Shown: positions 11,239 through 22,240, numbered from the stretch's first letter. The stretch: 64,000 nucleotides of DNA from Dryococelus australis (GCA_029891345.1 CM056994.1:225858991-225922990), one strand, 5' to 3'. Program-made: numbers and translations. The notes: generated from the letters alone by a model not told the origin.

Positions 11239-11576
11239 TATTACGTGAATTGAAATTATTGCTTACCGTATTTCTAATATTAGATCCCTGTTCATTAATT
11301 TTATTAACTGCTTGTGTCAATTATCAAGTGCAGTAGAAAATACCTCTGAGGACTAGTCGTGAGATGTGCCGAACTCCACAGCAGACGGAGCTTACAGAAT
11401 GCTTTAAGTCTAGAAAGACATGCCGCTGCTCCTGGGTTTCCGGTGCTCCCTTGTCTACCCTCGGTGGCGTCCTAATACCGGACTGCTTAGCTATATGTCA
11501 GGGCCTTGGGTGTGACTACATAAGACACCCCCCCAAGATTGCACGTCTGTGGAAATGTCAGAAGGCTGTACCAATG

Positions 11577-12310
11577 CACAATAAGAAGGGTGGTATTAAG
11601 AGCCATACATGGCGCAGAGAGAGACATGCCTTAGAATGACTAATTAATTCTGTGGACACTGAAATAACAAGTGAGGTCACACATCCATCTGCAGAACCCG
11701 ATTACACGCCCGGACTGATTTCACCTTTCATCCCTCTCGAGCATGCTACAGAGTTAGACGCTTATTTAGGTGCTTGTTGGCCGGAATCAGAGCCTGAACC
11801 TACATGTCCCCCTCGGACAGAGACCCAACAGCCTGTAGTCGTAGTAACTCCGCCTAAAGTAGCCCCGAACCAGGATGTATCAAATATGTCTCTTATAACA
11901 CTGGCTTCTAGTAAGACTATATGGCTTCGATTCCCACCGAAGGTAATCTTGTATGGTCTCTTCCCCCACCAACTATATTCCTGTACACCGACCTACACGG
12001 CCCATAAGAATAGAGCCAATCCCTCTGGAGAGATCAACCACCCCTTCCGTCACCATCGACTAATTCTTTCCACAACTCATACACCCAGAGACAGCTGGCG
12101 TCCCATATCTTGGCATTCCTTGTAGTGAGGAAAAGTGACCTCCTAGACAGGGAAACAACCATGGTTCGACTCACTCTGGATTTTGATTCCCCTCTCCTCA
12201 GGCGGTGTCCTCCCATGAAGCGGCCCCCCGTAGAACCTACCACAACCCACTGGGCTAAAGTAACCCTTAAGACGCAGCGGCATGATCACTTATTGAACTA
12301 GGGAGGGCAG
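11577..12310 (+). pseudogene. LTR-unit ORF, divergent member
   Basis: The frame starting ATGCACAATAAGAAGGG reads MHNKKGG and lines up with MPYTKKGG of the ORF at 19491. A stop follows at 11637, then a frame beginning LINSVDTEI that lines up with ELVNIAAISI. Further on, a Pro/Glu-rich segment contains LDAYLG, equivalent to LLGLDPYL. Later segments (RPTRPIRIEP) resemble KRPTLYNGKAP of the 19-kb copy. The function is unknown. The frame is broken by at least one stop and one shift. Confidence 0.4.
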
Positions 12311-12660
12311 TCAGACCCTTAACTGCTATTGCGAAGATAGCAACGCACGTCAACGTACATCAAATTGTTTTTCGGGGACATACCGCAGTCCTACACTAAG
12401 TTCAGCAAAATCAGTATCAAATCCGCAGTTCCCTGCCTCTCCGTTGTGGGGTGACGCTTACAGGGGATTACTAAGCACAATACACTCAAGAAAGAGCAGA
12501 CAGCTGTTAAGCTGGATACATGTTTTATTCTATCCAGGATAAAACATGGTTATTCATACTCTCCTACTGTAACCAAGGCACTGATTAACTCTCATTAGGT
12601 AAGCAAAGACAGGTGATGGGGCCTGTCAGCTTGAAGAGCCTTGCTTGAAGGGTGAGCTAG
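12311..12660. other. No gene; contains inverted repeat 12519-12548
   Basis: Intergenic, with no frame over 50 codons. The only structure seen is a perfect 10-bp inverted repeat, CATGTTTTAT and ATAAAACATG, with a 10-nt loop. Confidence 0.6.
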
Positions 12661-12950
12661 AAGAGCACAGAGCAACAAATTAGGCAGCAGTGATAACAAC
12701 AAATCCTTAACTGATGCTGGGGGTGTCTTGAAAGAGCTTAAAGGGAAATTTAAGCTCAGTAAGTTTCAAGTGTTAGCGGGGAACAACAACTGTTTTGAGA
12801 CTGCAGCACGTGCTTGAAGAAGTCCTCGTGTTGATAGCTGAAAATCAACGGTTGCTCTCTTGTGAGGAGAGAAGAAGAGACCAGAGAAAGCAGAGGGCTC
12901 AAGCACATGAGGCGGTGGAGCTAAGTGCTGAATATCATCTGCCGTTCAGC
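12660..12950 (+). pseudogene. Charged helical coding remnant, unrecognised
   Basis: One plus frame reads a GGVLKELKGKFKLSKFQVLAG segment up to about 12805. After a shift, the next frame continues LEEVLVLIAENQRLLSCEERRR and then Arg/Gln/Ala-rich sequence to about 12950. The composition suggests a helical, possibly coiled-coil protein such as a retroelement gag linker. No family is recognised. Confidence 0.28.
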
Positions 12951-13507
12951 GGTGGTGCAGGGACACATATTCTCCTATGCTGGGGGTGTCTTCGGGCTTT
13001 GAGTAGCTTCGAGGGTGGCTCCTCCCTCGTAGGTGGAGCCGTACTCTGCTGCAATCTCTCAGGTTGACTGGAAGCAGACCTTCCTGTTGAGTAGGTTGCA
13101 TCAGCTGCGCGAGTTCAGGCACAACTTTGCTGGCATAGTTTACTGGTATTTTCCCAACTCACAGAATTTTATTTCAGGCGGGGGCAATTTAAGAGATTCT
13201 TCCTTCAGGTGCAATATGGTCTCCAGGCATCCATGTTATTATAGGAGAAGTAATGTTGGCTTGGGAAGCTGCCATTCAGGGTTGTATCACTTGTAGGGCA
13301 CGAAGAGCACACGTGATGTAACACATATGCAGCAAAAAAATTGTAAATAGTTACGCATCACACGTCAAAGTTGAACAAATAAATAAAATAAAAGTGGGAA
13401 TTACTCTATACGTATTACTGTAAATAATACATATGACGTGTGACTGTTTGGGTGCTGAAACACGTCACACAACTTAAGATGTTCTTAGAGTGTTCCATCA
13501 GAAAACA
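12951..13507. other. No gene; possible short pogo relic at 13375-13435
   Basis: The words AAGTGGGAATT and GTATTACTGTAAATAATACAT match the reversed pogo copy at about 3975-4020. This suggests a small relic of that family just outside the LTR. Nothing else was recognised. Confidence 0.35.
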
Positions 13508-14037
13508 CATGACACATTGACGGATGATGCATTTCTGCGCTTTCAGGAAGCATGCTCTACCAAAGGACTTTGCCCCATCTTGGAGCGCAACAATCCTTAT
13601 GGGGTGAATCACGTCAATAAAAACAGTAATTGAGGCAGGATACGTGCCTACAGGGTACATTGACAAGCCCCACCTGATACTACAGAAACGTGATCTGAGA
13701 TTTTACTGTTTACCGCAACTCATCTAGAAACCATTATGACAACACCCCTCTCTGAAGATTGTTCTATTTACAAAACGTTGGCTCCACTCAAGACTGTTGC
13801 ACCAGTTCCACAGCGCACTGCTGGAGGGTAGCACACATTCGAATTGGTGCATTACAGCCTCTACAGCATGTGGTGAGGCCAAGATATGTCAATGCCTCCA
13901 TGCCAAGCAGATAAGAAATCCAGGCACGCACGACATTAGAACTTCCAAACCCCCCCCCCTCCCCCCTCCTGATGCCATGAGAAACGGGACCAGCTTCCCC
14001 TTCACCCTTCCGAGGTCCTACAAGCTCCGATTTTCAG

Positions 14038-14045
14038 TATAAATA
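14038..14045 (+). promoter_or_regulatory. LTR TATA box
   Basis: TATAAATA followed by GGGCTTGCAGACCAGG. The same downstream context is kept in the second LTR (34268-34300), where the box has decayed to TATTAATA. Confidence 0.6.
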
Positions 14046-14675
14046 GGGCTTGCAGACCAGGCCTCAGGGCAGTCGGAAACATTCTCCACTGTGATTGGTC
14101 TGAGGTGTCAGATACAGGTAAGTGCCTTGCCAATCATGCTCCCCGATGTAATGGCCAGGAGTATCCCTTCAGGATAAGCCAAGCACTAGATCCCTCTTCA
14201 CGCCGGTAGTACGTGGTCAACCATAGGGTCCTCGAAGTCTTCAGCTGCCGCCAACCCCGGAGGATCACTGCCATCCAGAGGGTCTCAGCCTCTGCAGCAA
14301 CCCCCAGCACCAGAAGCTCTTGGACACTGTCACCACTAGAGAGTCCTGCCGACGCTGCTCTCATCGACCCTCCCAACCTCCTTGGTCTAACACCTTAGGT
14401 AACCAGGTCATGAAGACAACGTCCCCTCTAGGTTCTACCCATACATCATTGCCCTTCTGGTTATGAGTCCCGTTACATACGTTCCTTCTGGACAAGCCCG
14501 TAATAAATTAGGGACACTTTGGTACTGGCTTTACTTGATTACTTCTTGCTCGATTCACCAATCATAACACTAGATGATTAGCTTTTGCTCAGGTTACTTT
14601 CGCCTGATTACGTAGGAATAACTACTTTAATATTGTAATTATTATGTGAGTGTGGTCCCAAGTGTTAAATTACTT

Positions 14676-14681
14676 AATAAA
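14676..14681 (+). promoter_or_regulatory. LTR poly(A) signal AATAAA
   Basis: AATAAA in CTTAATAAACAAGTAATT. It is conserved in the second LTR as CTTAATAAACACGTATTT, about 640 bp after the TATA box. Confidence 0.5.
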
Positions 14682-15847
14682 CAAGTAATTATATTTCAAC
14701 TTAACTATGAACGTTTTCTCAATAGCAGAGTAAAACCCCTTGTAATGCCTTAAAGATTCTTTGATATAAATTTCCAGTTAAGGGTAAGCCCTAGATCTGC
14801 CGCTCGGTAGTTCTCAGGAGCGCCCAAATAACTAGGTACACAATCCGTGTATGGAATCAAGTGACCAAAGTACCTCCCTACTCCGTTCCCACTGTAACGG
14901 CCAGGCCAGAGAGAGGAGTGCATTAGCCACACGACCCACCACGGAGCCTCACCTGAACACATCTGTATCAAATGACGTTGATGCCACCTAAGCTCTATTT
15001 ACTGCTGTATTGGCGAAATGTTCTACCCTCTGCTATAAAGGCCGGGGTTGAACAACAGAGTGTGTGAGCTCATCGAAAACCAGGATATTTAGAAGTACAT
15101 GCTTAGTAATAGCTACTATCATATTTCATTGCATATAGGTCGCCTACCCATATAGGTTGCACCCTTATTTTCCAGAGGTGTTTAAAAAAATAATATTTAT
15201 CATCTGTACTTATCTTTCTGTACAAAACAGCCTGCCTGGAAGATGGCAGATGCATACAACCGGCGGGCCTCCATTTCTTTCTTGGTTTTATGCAGTGACA
15301 GGTCGTGGAAAGAAAACCGTCAATTACTGCAGTGGGCGGCCAGCCTTTGCTTCTTTTATGCGGTGACATGCTAGCTTTTTTTTGCTATACTGGAATGTGA
15401 CACTATCCTTCTCTCCAAAATAAACTGTGTTGCCACTTCCCTTCACCCCCCTCCCCCAAATTGATGGCTCTTAACATCTCCGACAAGTTTACGACTACCA
15501 CCCCACCCCGCCTTTCTTATGCCTGGTTGCACTAACACTGTAAAAAATCTTAGTTCATACGAACTGAGTTCATGCACGGACCTTGTTCAAGTATATTTGT
15601 GTTTGACCAAGCTGAACTAGGTTCAAGTGATCTCAGATCTTGTGATCTCGAGATTGTTACTTGCGGTCTGCAGAGCTAGTATGTTATACAAAATATCATT
15701 GGCTGTAATCTATGACATCATGGATTTTGGAGTAAATTATATTTTTCACTGGTACAATTATTCGTTACAGGTTGGCATCAATGTAAAAATATAAACACAC
15801 TTGTCTTTTTCTCATGAGTCACGATGTATTATTGAGAAGCAGTTGGA

Positions 15848-15965
15848 TTGGACAGTATAGAATGTTACAATAATTATTTTGTTTGCGATAACCACTTTTC
15901 CAACGATTGCAGAAGGATTGGGACGAAGAGACTTAACAAGCTTGCTTTGCCAACACATCTGAAAA
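15848..15965 (+). pseudogene. THAP zinc-finger fragment ending at a splice donor
   Basis: The frame reads a VCDNHFSNDC segment followed by KRLNKLALPT. This matches the C-terminal half of the THAP domain, where a Cys-x2-His pair is followed by a KRLK..AVPT-like tail with the conserved Pro. THAP domains bind DNA in P-element-type transposases and host factors. The fragment ends exactly at GTAAGT (15966). An inverted, more damaged copy lies at 17365-17450. The upstream C-x-C half is not found. Confidence 0.55.
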
Positions 15966-16035
15966 GTAAGTGCATTGAAAATTTTATTTATGGTACAAAG
16001 ATATCTTTCTTGAAGCGTGCACGTGTCTATGTATA

Positions 16036-16268
16036 GGCTATTCATGGTAAAAAAAAAAAAAATTTCAAACCATCTCATTTGGAATAATTGTCAAAAAATA
16101 TATTTTATTTTAACTTTAGACATTATTTTCCGAATGTCGTGAAATATATACACTGTGTTTATTATGTACATGGCAATATTTATTTTAAAATTTAGTTGAT
16201 GGTTAACTAATGTCTGAAAGAAAAAAGTAACTAGGGCCTCAAAAGTGCTCATTTTATTGTGAACAGCC
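16036..16268 (+). mobile_element. 233-bp TIR element (MITE), copy 1
   Basis: Starts GGCTATTCATGGTAAA after TA and ends TTTATTGTGAACAGCC. It is collinear, in reverse, with 56687-56919, and both copies are exactly 233 bp. A poly-A expansion (14 A) has replaced part of the left TIR. TA flanks suggest a Tc1/mariner/pogo-type non-autonomous element. Confidence 0.65.
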
Positions 16269-17194
16269 TTATATTACCACAACTCAATTTTAAATTTAGA
16301 TCACACACAACACACATATATTTTACTGTAGGCTTCTCAAAACATTAATACTGGGGCCAGGGTGTGGTAAAAAGAAATTATGTTGGACACTTAACCTAGA
16401 CCTACTCACGTTTCACTGCAAACGCAAGAAGCCCAAACATATATATTGTTTCATATCGAAAGAGTAGAAAATTTGAATTACTTTAACTGATAGTGATATG
16501 CTAGGGGCAATAGTATTTTGGGTAATAAAGATCAGGTAATGCAGAAGGTAAAGTTACAAACAAATATTGTACAAATTTGGACATAATTTTAAGTGCAAGA
16601 AATATTAAAGTTGTAAAATGTTAATTTTCTTATAATTTCAGTTTCACTTGACCAACAGCTGAGTAAAGTGATGTGGCCCATGGCAATGTTAATTTTACAT
16701 ATGGTTAAAGAATACACAATGTGCAGAAAGTAGATCATAAGCAGGTCTTTCAAAAGTGCCAAGTTTATTGTGAACAACATATAGCATGGTTTTGTTACGT
16801 TCAGTGCTTATGATTATCAATGTGTGTGTAATTTTCTTTAGAAAATAGCATGTTCTTCAAAATTTAACAAAGACTGTGGATCTTTAACACCTATGTAACT
16901 ACTTTTTTTACTAGGTGAAATGAATTTATTGAAATTGGCAACTGTATATTTAAATAAGTTCACCACCACTGCAACTCTGACCAATGGGGTTATTGCACTT
17001 ATTTAAACACAAATATCTATCAAATTTACATTTATTTAAACAAAAATAGTTGAATTAGGCTTATAACAATATCACAGGTGGAACAGAAGGGAAGATATAA
17101 GTGTTGTTTGCGATATGTATTTTTACAAGATTACTCGGGCTACATAGGAGGGCAGGGCACAATAATTAATGCACGAATCTGAACATAATATTGA

Positions 17195-17291
17195 GGTGTG
17201 TGTGTGCATGTGCGTGCATGTGTGCATGCATGCATGTGTGCGTGAGTGCATGTATGTGTGTGTGTGTGTGTGTATTTTTGTGTGTGTGTAT
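17195..17291. repeat. (TG)n/(TGCA)n microsatellite
   Basis: Mixed TG, TGCATG and TGCG repeat. It gives spurious open frames on both strands. Confidence 0.9.
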
Positions 17292-17364
17292 AAAACAAAA
17301 TATACCTTTCATGAACAGTCTCTTCATAAAATCAAAGTGTACATGAAATTTACAATGCACTTAC

Positions 17365-17450
17365 TTTTCAGATGTAGTGTTGGCAAAGAAAGCCTATAAG
17401 CCTCTTCGTTCCAAGACGTCTGCAATCATTGGAAAAGTGGTTATATCACA
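17365..17450 (-). pseudogene. Inverted copy of the THAP-like exon fragment
   Basis: Reverse reading gives ATAACCACTTTTCCAATGAT, then TTGGAACGAAGAGGCTTA and a CATCTGAAAAGTAAGTGC end. This matches 15880-15975 block for block, including the GTAAGT donor. Frameshifts destroy the protein. Confidence 0.55.
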
Positions 17451-18612
17451 CAAAAAAAACTATCCAACATTACTAGACTGTCTAAGCCAGCAAGTTTCTC
17501 ATCTGCCACTCCTTTCACCCATTAGCAAAATAAAACATCACTCATAAAATGGGAATCTGTATCTTACTGTATCAGTCACATAAAAACACCCAAGAACACA
17601 GTATTTCTAATTAGGCATCCTTATTGAATCAAAATTAACCTGAAAAACCAAAACTCACAACCAAAACAATATGTCTTCCATTAAGTAGATTATGTCCCAA
17701 TATATCCCACTGAGTTGGCTCCCCATAGTGTATATTACATTTATTTCGAAATAATATAAACAATTCATTTCTCCAATTGAAAACAAATTAAATATGTGTA
17801 AATCTTTTTTTTTAGTTACAAGTATTATACCATTAAAATATATTTTGAACACATTTAAATAGTATGTTTAACATGTACACACACTGATTGTGCATTTACT
17901 TAAATTTAAATTTCAACATAAATTTAAGTGGAAGTTGGTAGTATCAATTCATACTTCCCACCTGTGCACTTGTAGTTCCATAGCACTTTCACCGAGCACT
18001 AGTAGTAACACGGGTCAGAAAGAGTGCTGAAACTTTGCCTTATATAAGTAACTGTGTTCTATGGTTGTAGTTATTTACCTAGATTTGAGTGAAAATATAA
18101 ACATAATTTTTCTCAAGTGTCACCAATAATTTATTGAGGGAAGAAGCATGCCCATTCCTGTTGCTATCAAAACTTAAATAGTTTTCGATTTTATGTAGCA
18201 ATTCAAAACTAGTCTGTTTCGAAAAGATGGAATCGCATCTTAAATTTCTCATCATGAAAGAAAGGATTCTGTCTCATCACATACTCTCTTGGCCTATGTA
18301 CTTCATGGAAAAAATATTGCTGAAAAACATTATCCATTTCATCAAGTTCATTTTCTAGTTTATTTTCTGAATACATCGTGATAAAAATAATTAGCTATAA
18401 GTAACAAACACTATAGATGTTAAAACATTTGTATGTTACACCGAACTTGACAAGGCATCTGCAAATTCTGTTACCTTCATACTAAAAATACAAACTAAGC
18501 AAAATTAAGACCTTCTTTACAAAAAAAAGTCTTTGAGAAAAAAGGGCACGCTATACACAAGTAAAAGTGCTGTTTTTATGTTGTGGGAGTGAAGAAGAGA
18601 GAGAGTTTCGTG

Positions 18613-18725
18613 ATGGAAAGGCTAAGTACCTACGCCGCAGGTTTCAAATTTAAAGTGATTTTGTTTGCTGAAGAGAATGGAAATCGAGCCATCGGTCATG
18701 AATTCTGAGTAAATGAAAAGGCATG
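18613..18725 (+). pseudogene. Pogo-type transposase N-terminal helix-turn-helix fragment
   Basis: The ATG frame reads a YAAGFKFKVILFAEENGNRA segment, one stop, then VNEKAW. This is the pattern of the N-terminal DNA-binding domain (Brinker/CENP-B-type HTH) of pogo-like transposases and POGK-like proteins. Those have an aromatic residue before FK.KV, AEE.GNR, and a V.E..V.DW end. No CENP-B or DDE part follows before the right TIR at 19449, so the copy is internally deleted. Confidence 0.55.
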
Positions 18726-19490
18726 GTTCATTTTTTCTTACATTTTTTCATATCAAGTGTTTAAATGTTTACAAAAAACTACACATTTCAGAAATTTACA
18801 ATGTTTGCGTGCGTTTGTAAGTCGGTAAAATTTTAATAACCTATTTTATTCTAAGGGTTATGTTTTTAATGTGGATCATACTGTATTTTTTAAATGCCAG
18901 GTTGCCTCATTTAAGTCCCGTTATAGTCTAGTCTTTATTGCATTGCATACGAAACTTTCAACTAACTCTGCCATATAAAGGGCGGGTCTGAATGACGCAC
19001 GTTGAGAAAGTGACACACACACAACTACCGACAGTTTATCTATCGCTCCCTGGCGATCGCAAAAGGCTGTGTATACTTGATGCGCCATGAATTAACTACA
19101 CTCAGTGCAACATAAATATCAGTTAAAGTATCGTGTAATTTAAATCCTGCACATACAGTGCATGATTTGTGTTTGCTCTCAAATGTATAATAGGTACTAT
19201 GTATATCATGATTTTCAGAACCAATATCACTGTTTCATTAATAATAAAAATGTGTAAGTTTCATTATCCGGGTTTTTAAAACAACACTTATTCGTATTTT
19301 CTCGGGTCTCGATGAAAAGGTTAATCGGGAGCTTACTAATTTTTTTTTCAGCACCTTAAAATCATTTTTTTCACTTATAGGTCGCACCCCAAGTTTTCAA
19401 CAAAGTTTTTTTTAAATAAAATGAGCGACCTATATGCGATAGAATACGGTTCACCAGCTCCCTCTCCATGATAGTAGCTATATATTTCAA

Positions 19491-20200
19491 ATGCCTTACA
19501 CCAAGAAAGGTGGAGCTAGATACAAACACAAGTTAGCAGTTCAATCACTATTGAAAGAATTAGTTAATATAGCAGCTATATCAATACAAAAACCCACTCC
19601 CTTATTTGAGCTCCCAACTCCATCACCTGTCCAACTGCACCCCATCCACTTAGCTGTAATTAAAGAAGGAGATGCCTTGCTAGGACTAGATCCCTATCTG
19701 TTAAGATGTCCCATTAGAGAATTGCTCCTTTCACTTGGAGCAGTTCTTCAGTGCCACTCTGCCACGACCAACACCAGCTGCTCTTCAGCCACCACTGGCC
19801 ACAGCCAGCCAACCTGTGAGAAGTGCACCAGGGCCCCTACAGTTACCAGGTACAGTCTCGGAGGAAGATAATTCTTACCACACCTGATTTTGTTTCCGTG
19901 ACGAAGCCCAAGAGACCTACTCTATACAACGGCAAAGCACCGAAACGTAGTTAAACTCCCCTTAACTTTTCTGACATTGTAACTGTCCTTCGCAATACAG
20001 GCATCGCGGTGGTCGAAGTCCTCCTCAGTTATTAAAACCCCAGCTACTTACAAGCTCACTGCCAGTTTCAAGATGGTACTAACGTGCAGGATCCCGGGTT
20101 CACTACCCCGAGCAGATGCTCACAAGCCACCCCTGTTTAAAGGCATTAACCCAATGTAGTGAACACCCTGCCTAGCTGAAGTGTGTTTTACTTTTAGGTA
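19491..20200 (+). pseudogene. ORF inside the 5' LTR, best-preserved member
   Basis: The ATG frame starts MPYTKKGGARY and is open for 126 codons. It has a basic, helical N-terminus, an FELPTPSPVQ segment, an EGDALLGLDPYL segment and a C-terminal part rich in His/Thr/Ser. After shifts the coding look continues with KRPTLYNGKAPK and a VVEVLLSY segment to about 20040. It is homologous by eye to copies at 35420, 40562, 52885, 11577 and 61801. It lies inside the LTR, upstream of the PBS. The function is unknown and no known domain was recognised. Confidence 0.55.
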
Positions 20201-20336
20201 AATGTATCTTGGGCTTGCGTATTGACTCCAACCTACGTTAGTAACCTAGTTTAATCTTGTTGTTTTGTGTTAGTATTTGGATTTTACATAATTCTAGTTA
20301 ACCGAATCTAAACCCTAAAGAAGAAACGCGACAATA

Positions 20337-20352
20337 ATTGGCGCTTAACTTG
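20337..20352 (+). promoter_or_regulatory. Primer-binding-site-like motif after the 5' LTR
   Basis: ATTGGCGCTTAACTTGGG follows the LTR end CGACA after three bases. TGGCGC starts are common for tRNA primer sites of LTR elements. The primer tRNA cannot be named from this. The leader from here to 20738 has no other feature. Confidence 0.5.
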
Positions 20353-20738
20353 GGCATTAACAGCAATATTTCAGACTAGACTGTTAGCACGAGCCAGCCA
20401 TGCCCACCCACCAACTTAGACGTTAGACTTGTAAAAAAGAGTCAGCGCACAGCAACTGGACAAAGCCAGTTATGCGCTACCACTCCAAATGGAACCTAAC
20501 GCTGGGTTATTAATATAACAATTGACTCCTAACAGTGTATGTGTTTGCCAAGTGTTTTGAATGGGTGGTCAAAACACCCCAGACACATCGTAAGCCACAC
20601 AACTAGGCAGTCGTCACTTAAACCTTCAAGGTTATAGTGGATCAACCCCACAACCCTGCTAGCAAGTAAACGTTTGGCCAGACTGCTAATGGTTTAAGTT
20701 ATTTCAACTAACTGGCATCATCACGAGCAATACCCAAA

Positions 20739-21340
20739 TTGAGTACAAGTTGTAATTTATCCAAACATACCCCCCTCAGCACTCAGTATTGTTTAGGGTG
20801 GTATCTAACTCATACTCGCAGCATTCAGCACCTGCTGAATCTGTCTCCTAACAATGATCTGGGCTTCAGGGAGTCCGCGGAGAAAAACACTTTGCGGCAC
20901 CCTACAACTTGCCCCATCATGTCAAACTCCGAATGCAGTCGACATGATGCCCCCGCGGCTTCCATGCCCGGAAAGTTATTTATCGACGCGCTTAAGAAAT
21001 TCTCGGTGGACATGTGTCCGGCAACAAGAATACACGTGACCCACTGTGCACATTGCCAGAGGCATTTTCAATACTCATGCATAGGGTGGGAAGACATCCC
21101 CAGGTATACAGATGGTGTACAATACTACTGTATTACCTCCCGAAACTAACAACTAGCAAGGTGTAATTGGCTCACCTGTGATGGACAGAGAACTTACACA
21201 ATCCACTGTATCACCTGTGCAACGGAATTTCACATCTTGTGTATAGGCTGACCGGATGAAAGGGTCACTCGTCCTGGCCAGGTACACCAATGTGAGGTAT
21301 GCCAGCACAACCTGCTTCATAGACCGAGCTATCCGTGACC
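20739..21340 (+). pseudogene. Gag N-terminal region with two PHD-like zinc fingers
   Basis: One frame (with stops at 21147 and further on) shows two zinc-finger modules in series. Module 1 has CPATRIHVTHCAHC then an eight-residue spacing to Cys, with the expected His replaced by Gln and the last Cys by Ser. Module 2 has HCITCATEFHILC, which fits the C-x2-C-x4-H-x2-C core of PHD fingers, then QCEVC as the last pair about 19 residues later. Capsid-like sequence follows directly. Known analogy: PHD fingers occur in ORF1 of CR1-type LINEs; in LTR gags this arrangement is unusual. Confidence 0.55.
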
Positions 21341-21349
21341 AAGACCCAG

Positions 21350-21957
21350 TACCATGATATCCGCCACTTCCGCTGAATTTCAATTACCTGAATTAAGTGG
21401 TACACCCCACAAGGATCCTGTCGCAATCCTCCAGGAATGTGAGAGGGAACTCAAAGAACACAGTGTCCTAAACAAATAGTGAGTAGCCAAAACCCACCAT
21501 CAGTTACTTCACAAAGCCAAAGAATGGTGAGCCAAGTATGGTGAATTCATTACAGAATGGGAACAGCTGTAGATCGACTCACTTCACAGAGTTTACTGGG
21601 AAGGAGGTGATGGCTCTGCTCATTTCGGAATTCCATACAAAGGTCCAGGGTTCGGAGGAAGAAGCTGAGATATACATTCGTCGAAAAGTGCAAATGCATC
21701 AGCGGATATATCTCAACGAAAGCGAAGAGAGTGGAGTAAGCAAAATCATGCATACTTTGCTTCCCTCTTTCTGTAATTTACTGCTAACCCCAAAGCCACA
21801 CACTGTCGACAAACTTGTCAAAAGAGCAAGAGAGATAGAGAAGAACAACAGAAAGCAGGCGCTCCTAGACCAACTAACGCGTGCTGCCACCAAGGTCGCC
21901 TCCCCAACCCCCCCTCCCCGACCGACAAGCGGTTCGCAACTCACCCCCACTACTTAA
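21350..21957 (+). pseudogene. Gag capsid-like region
   Basis: Starts with the FQLPELSGTPHKDPV segment and ECERELKEH, then (after stops and shifts) KAKEW.AKYGEFI.EWEQ. The 139-codon frame from 21538 follows, with EFTGKEVMALLISEFHTKVQ, ESGVSKIMHTLLPSF and KLVKRAREIEKN. This is the layout of Ty3/Gypsy-type capsids (Retrotrans_gag-like: helical, Trp-rich start, RAREIE near the end). The Pro-rich end (about 21900) precedes the protease. At least three disruptions break the frame. Confidence 0.6.
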
Positions 21958-21999
21958 TGCCTCTCTAGCCCCTGCTGGCACTGCCCGGGGAGACATATA

Positions 22000-22240
22000 A
22001 ACAATGATTGTCCCACCCTGCAAAGTCAGAGGAGAGAAGGAACGAACTCACACACGCCTAGCACGTCGCCACGCTTTAACCATAAGGCCCCTGCATGGGT
22101 GGGAAACGCCAATTCTGGTGTGCACGCGGGGCAGCCACTTCAGAAGAAACCAAGCCCACCCCTCGACGCAAAATTATACCATGCACGTGAGGTTATTAAA
22201 CCACACGAGGTGTCGCATATTACTGTTGCTGTTTCTACAC
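22000..22240. other. Gag-protease linker, no readable frame
   Basis: Basic open frames without a recognisable zinc knuckle. Expected nucleocapsid motifs (CCHC) were looked for and not seen. Confidence 0.4.

Larger units (their letters stand above)
10560..12310 (+). mobile_element. LTR-like unit with TATA box, poly(A) signal and ORF
   Basis: The order of signals matches the better-defined LTR at 13508-20333: TATA (10755), a leader with repeated AGCTTG-AAGGCT words (10885-10960), AATAAA (11233), then an ORF from 11577. No polypurine tract, primer-binding site or terminal dinucleotides could be fixed, so the ends are approximate. It is assigned by architecture and by similarity of the ORF. Confidence 0.4.
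15120..19449. mobile_element. Nested TIR DNA transposon, pogo-like, degenerate
   Basis: The ends form an imperfect 24-bp TIR: CATATTTCATTGCATATAGG on the left and CGTATTCTATCGCATATAGG in reverse on the right, both followed by TCGC. About 20 of 24 bases match. A related ATAGGTYGCACCC word lies inside each end. The intact LTR copy reads GCTACTACACCAGC where this insertion sits, so the target was probably TA (TT on the right now). Inside are a helix-turn-helix start of pogo/BrkDBD type (18613), two THAP-like fragments, a 233-bp MITE and a TG repeat. No DDE domain was found. Confidence 0.65.
13508..20333 (+). mobile_element. 5' LTR of Gypsy-type element, split by a 4.3-kb insertion
   Basis: 13508-15118 plus 19450-20333 align collinearly with 33785-36229. 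They share TGACACAT at the start, TTGCCCCATCTT, ACAGTAATTGAGGCAGGATA, the TATA region, GAAAACCAGGAT and the internal ORF. They end at CGACA, just before a TTGGCGC primer-binding-like site. Without the insertion the LTR is about 2.5 kb, matching 2.45 kb for the second copy. It carries a TATA box (14038), a poly(A) signal (14676) and an ORF near its 3' end. The element reads on the plus strand into gag and protease. Confidence 0.7.

Noticed and set aside
15030-15050. Second TATA box (CTATAAAGG) in the LTR
   Set aside because: Lies after the poly(A) signal and close to the ORF start. It is conserved as CTATAAAAG at 35299, so it could drive the LTR ORF, but without transcript data it is not called.
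17166-17399. Overlapping open frames on both strands rich in Cys/Val or His/Thr
   Set aside because: They are translations of a (TG)n/(TGCA)n microsatellite, not protein genes. The same applies to 45954-46280.
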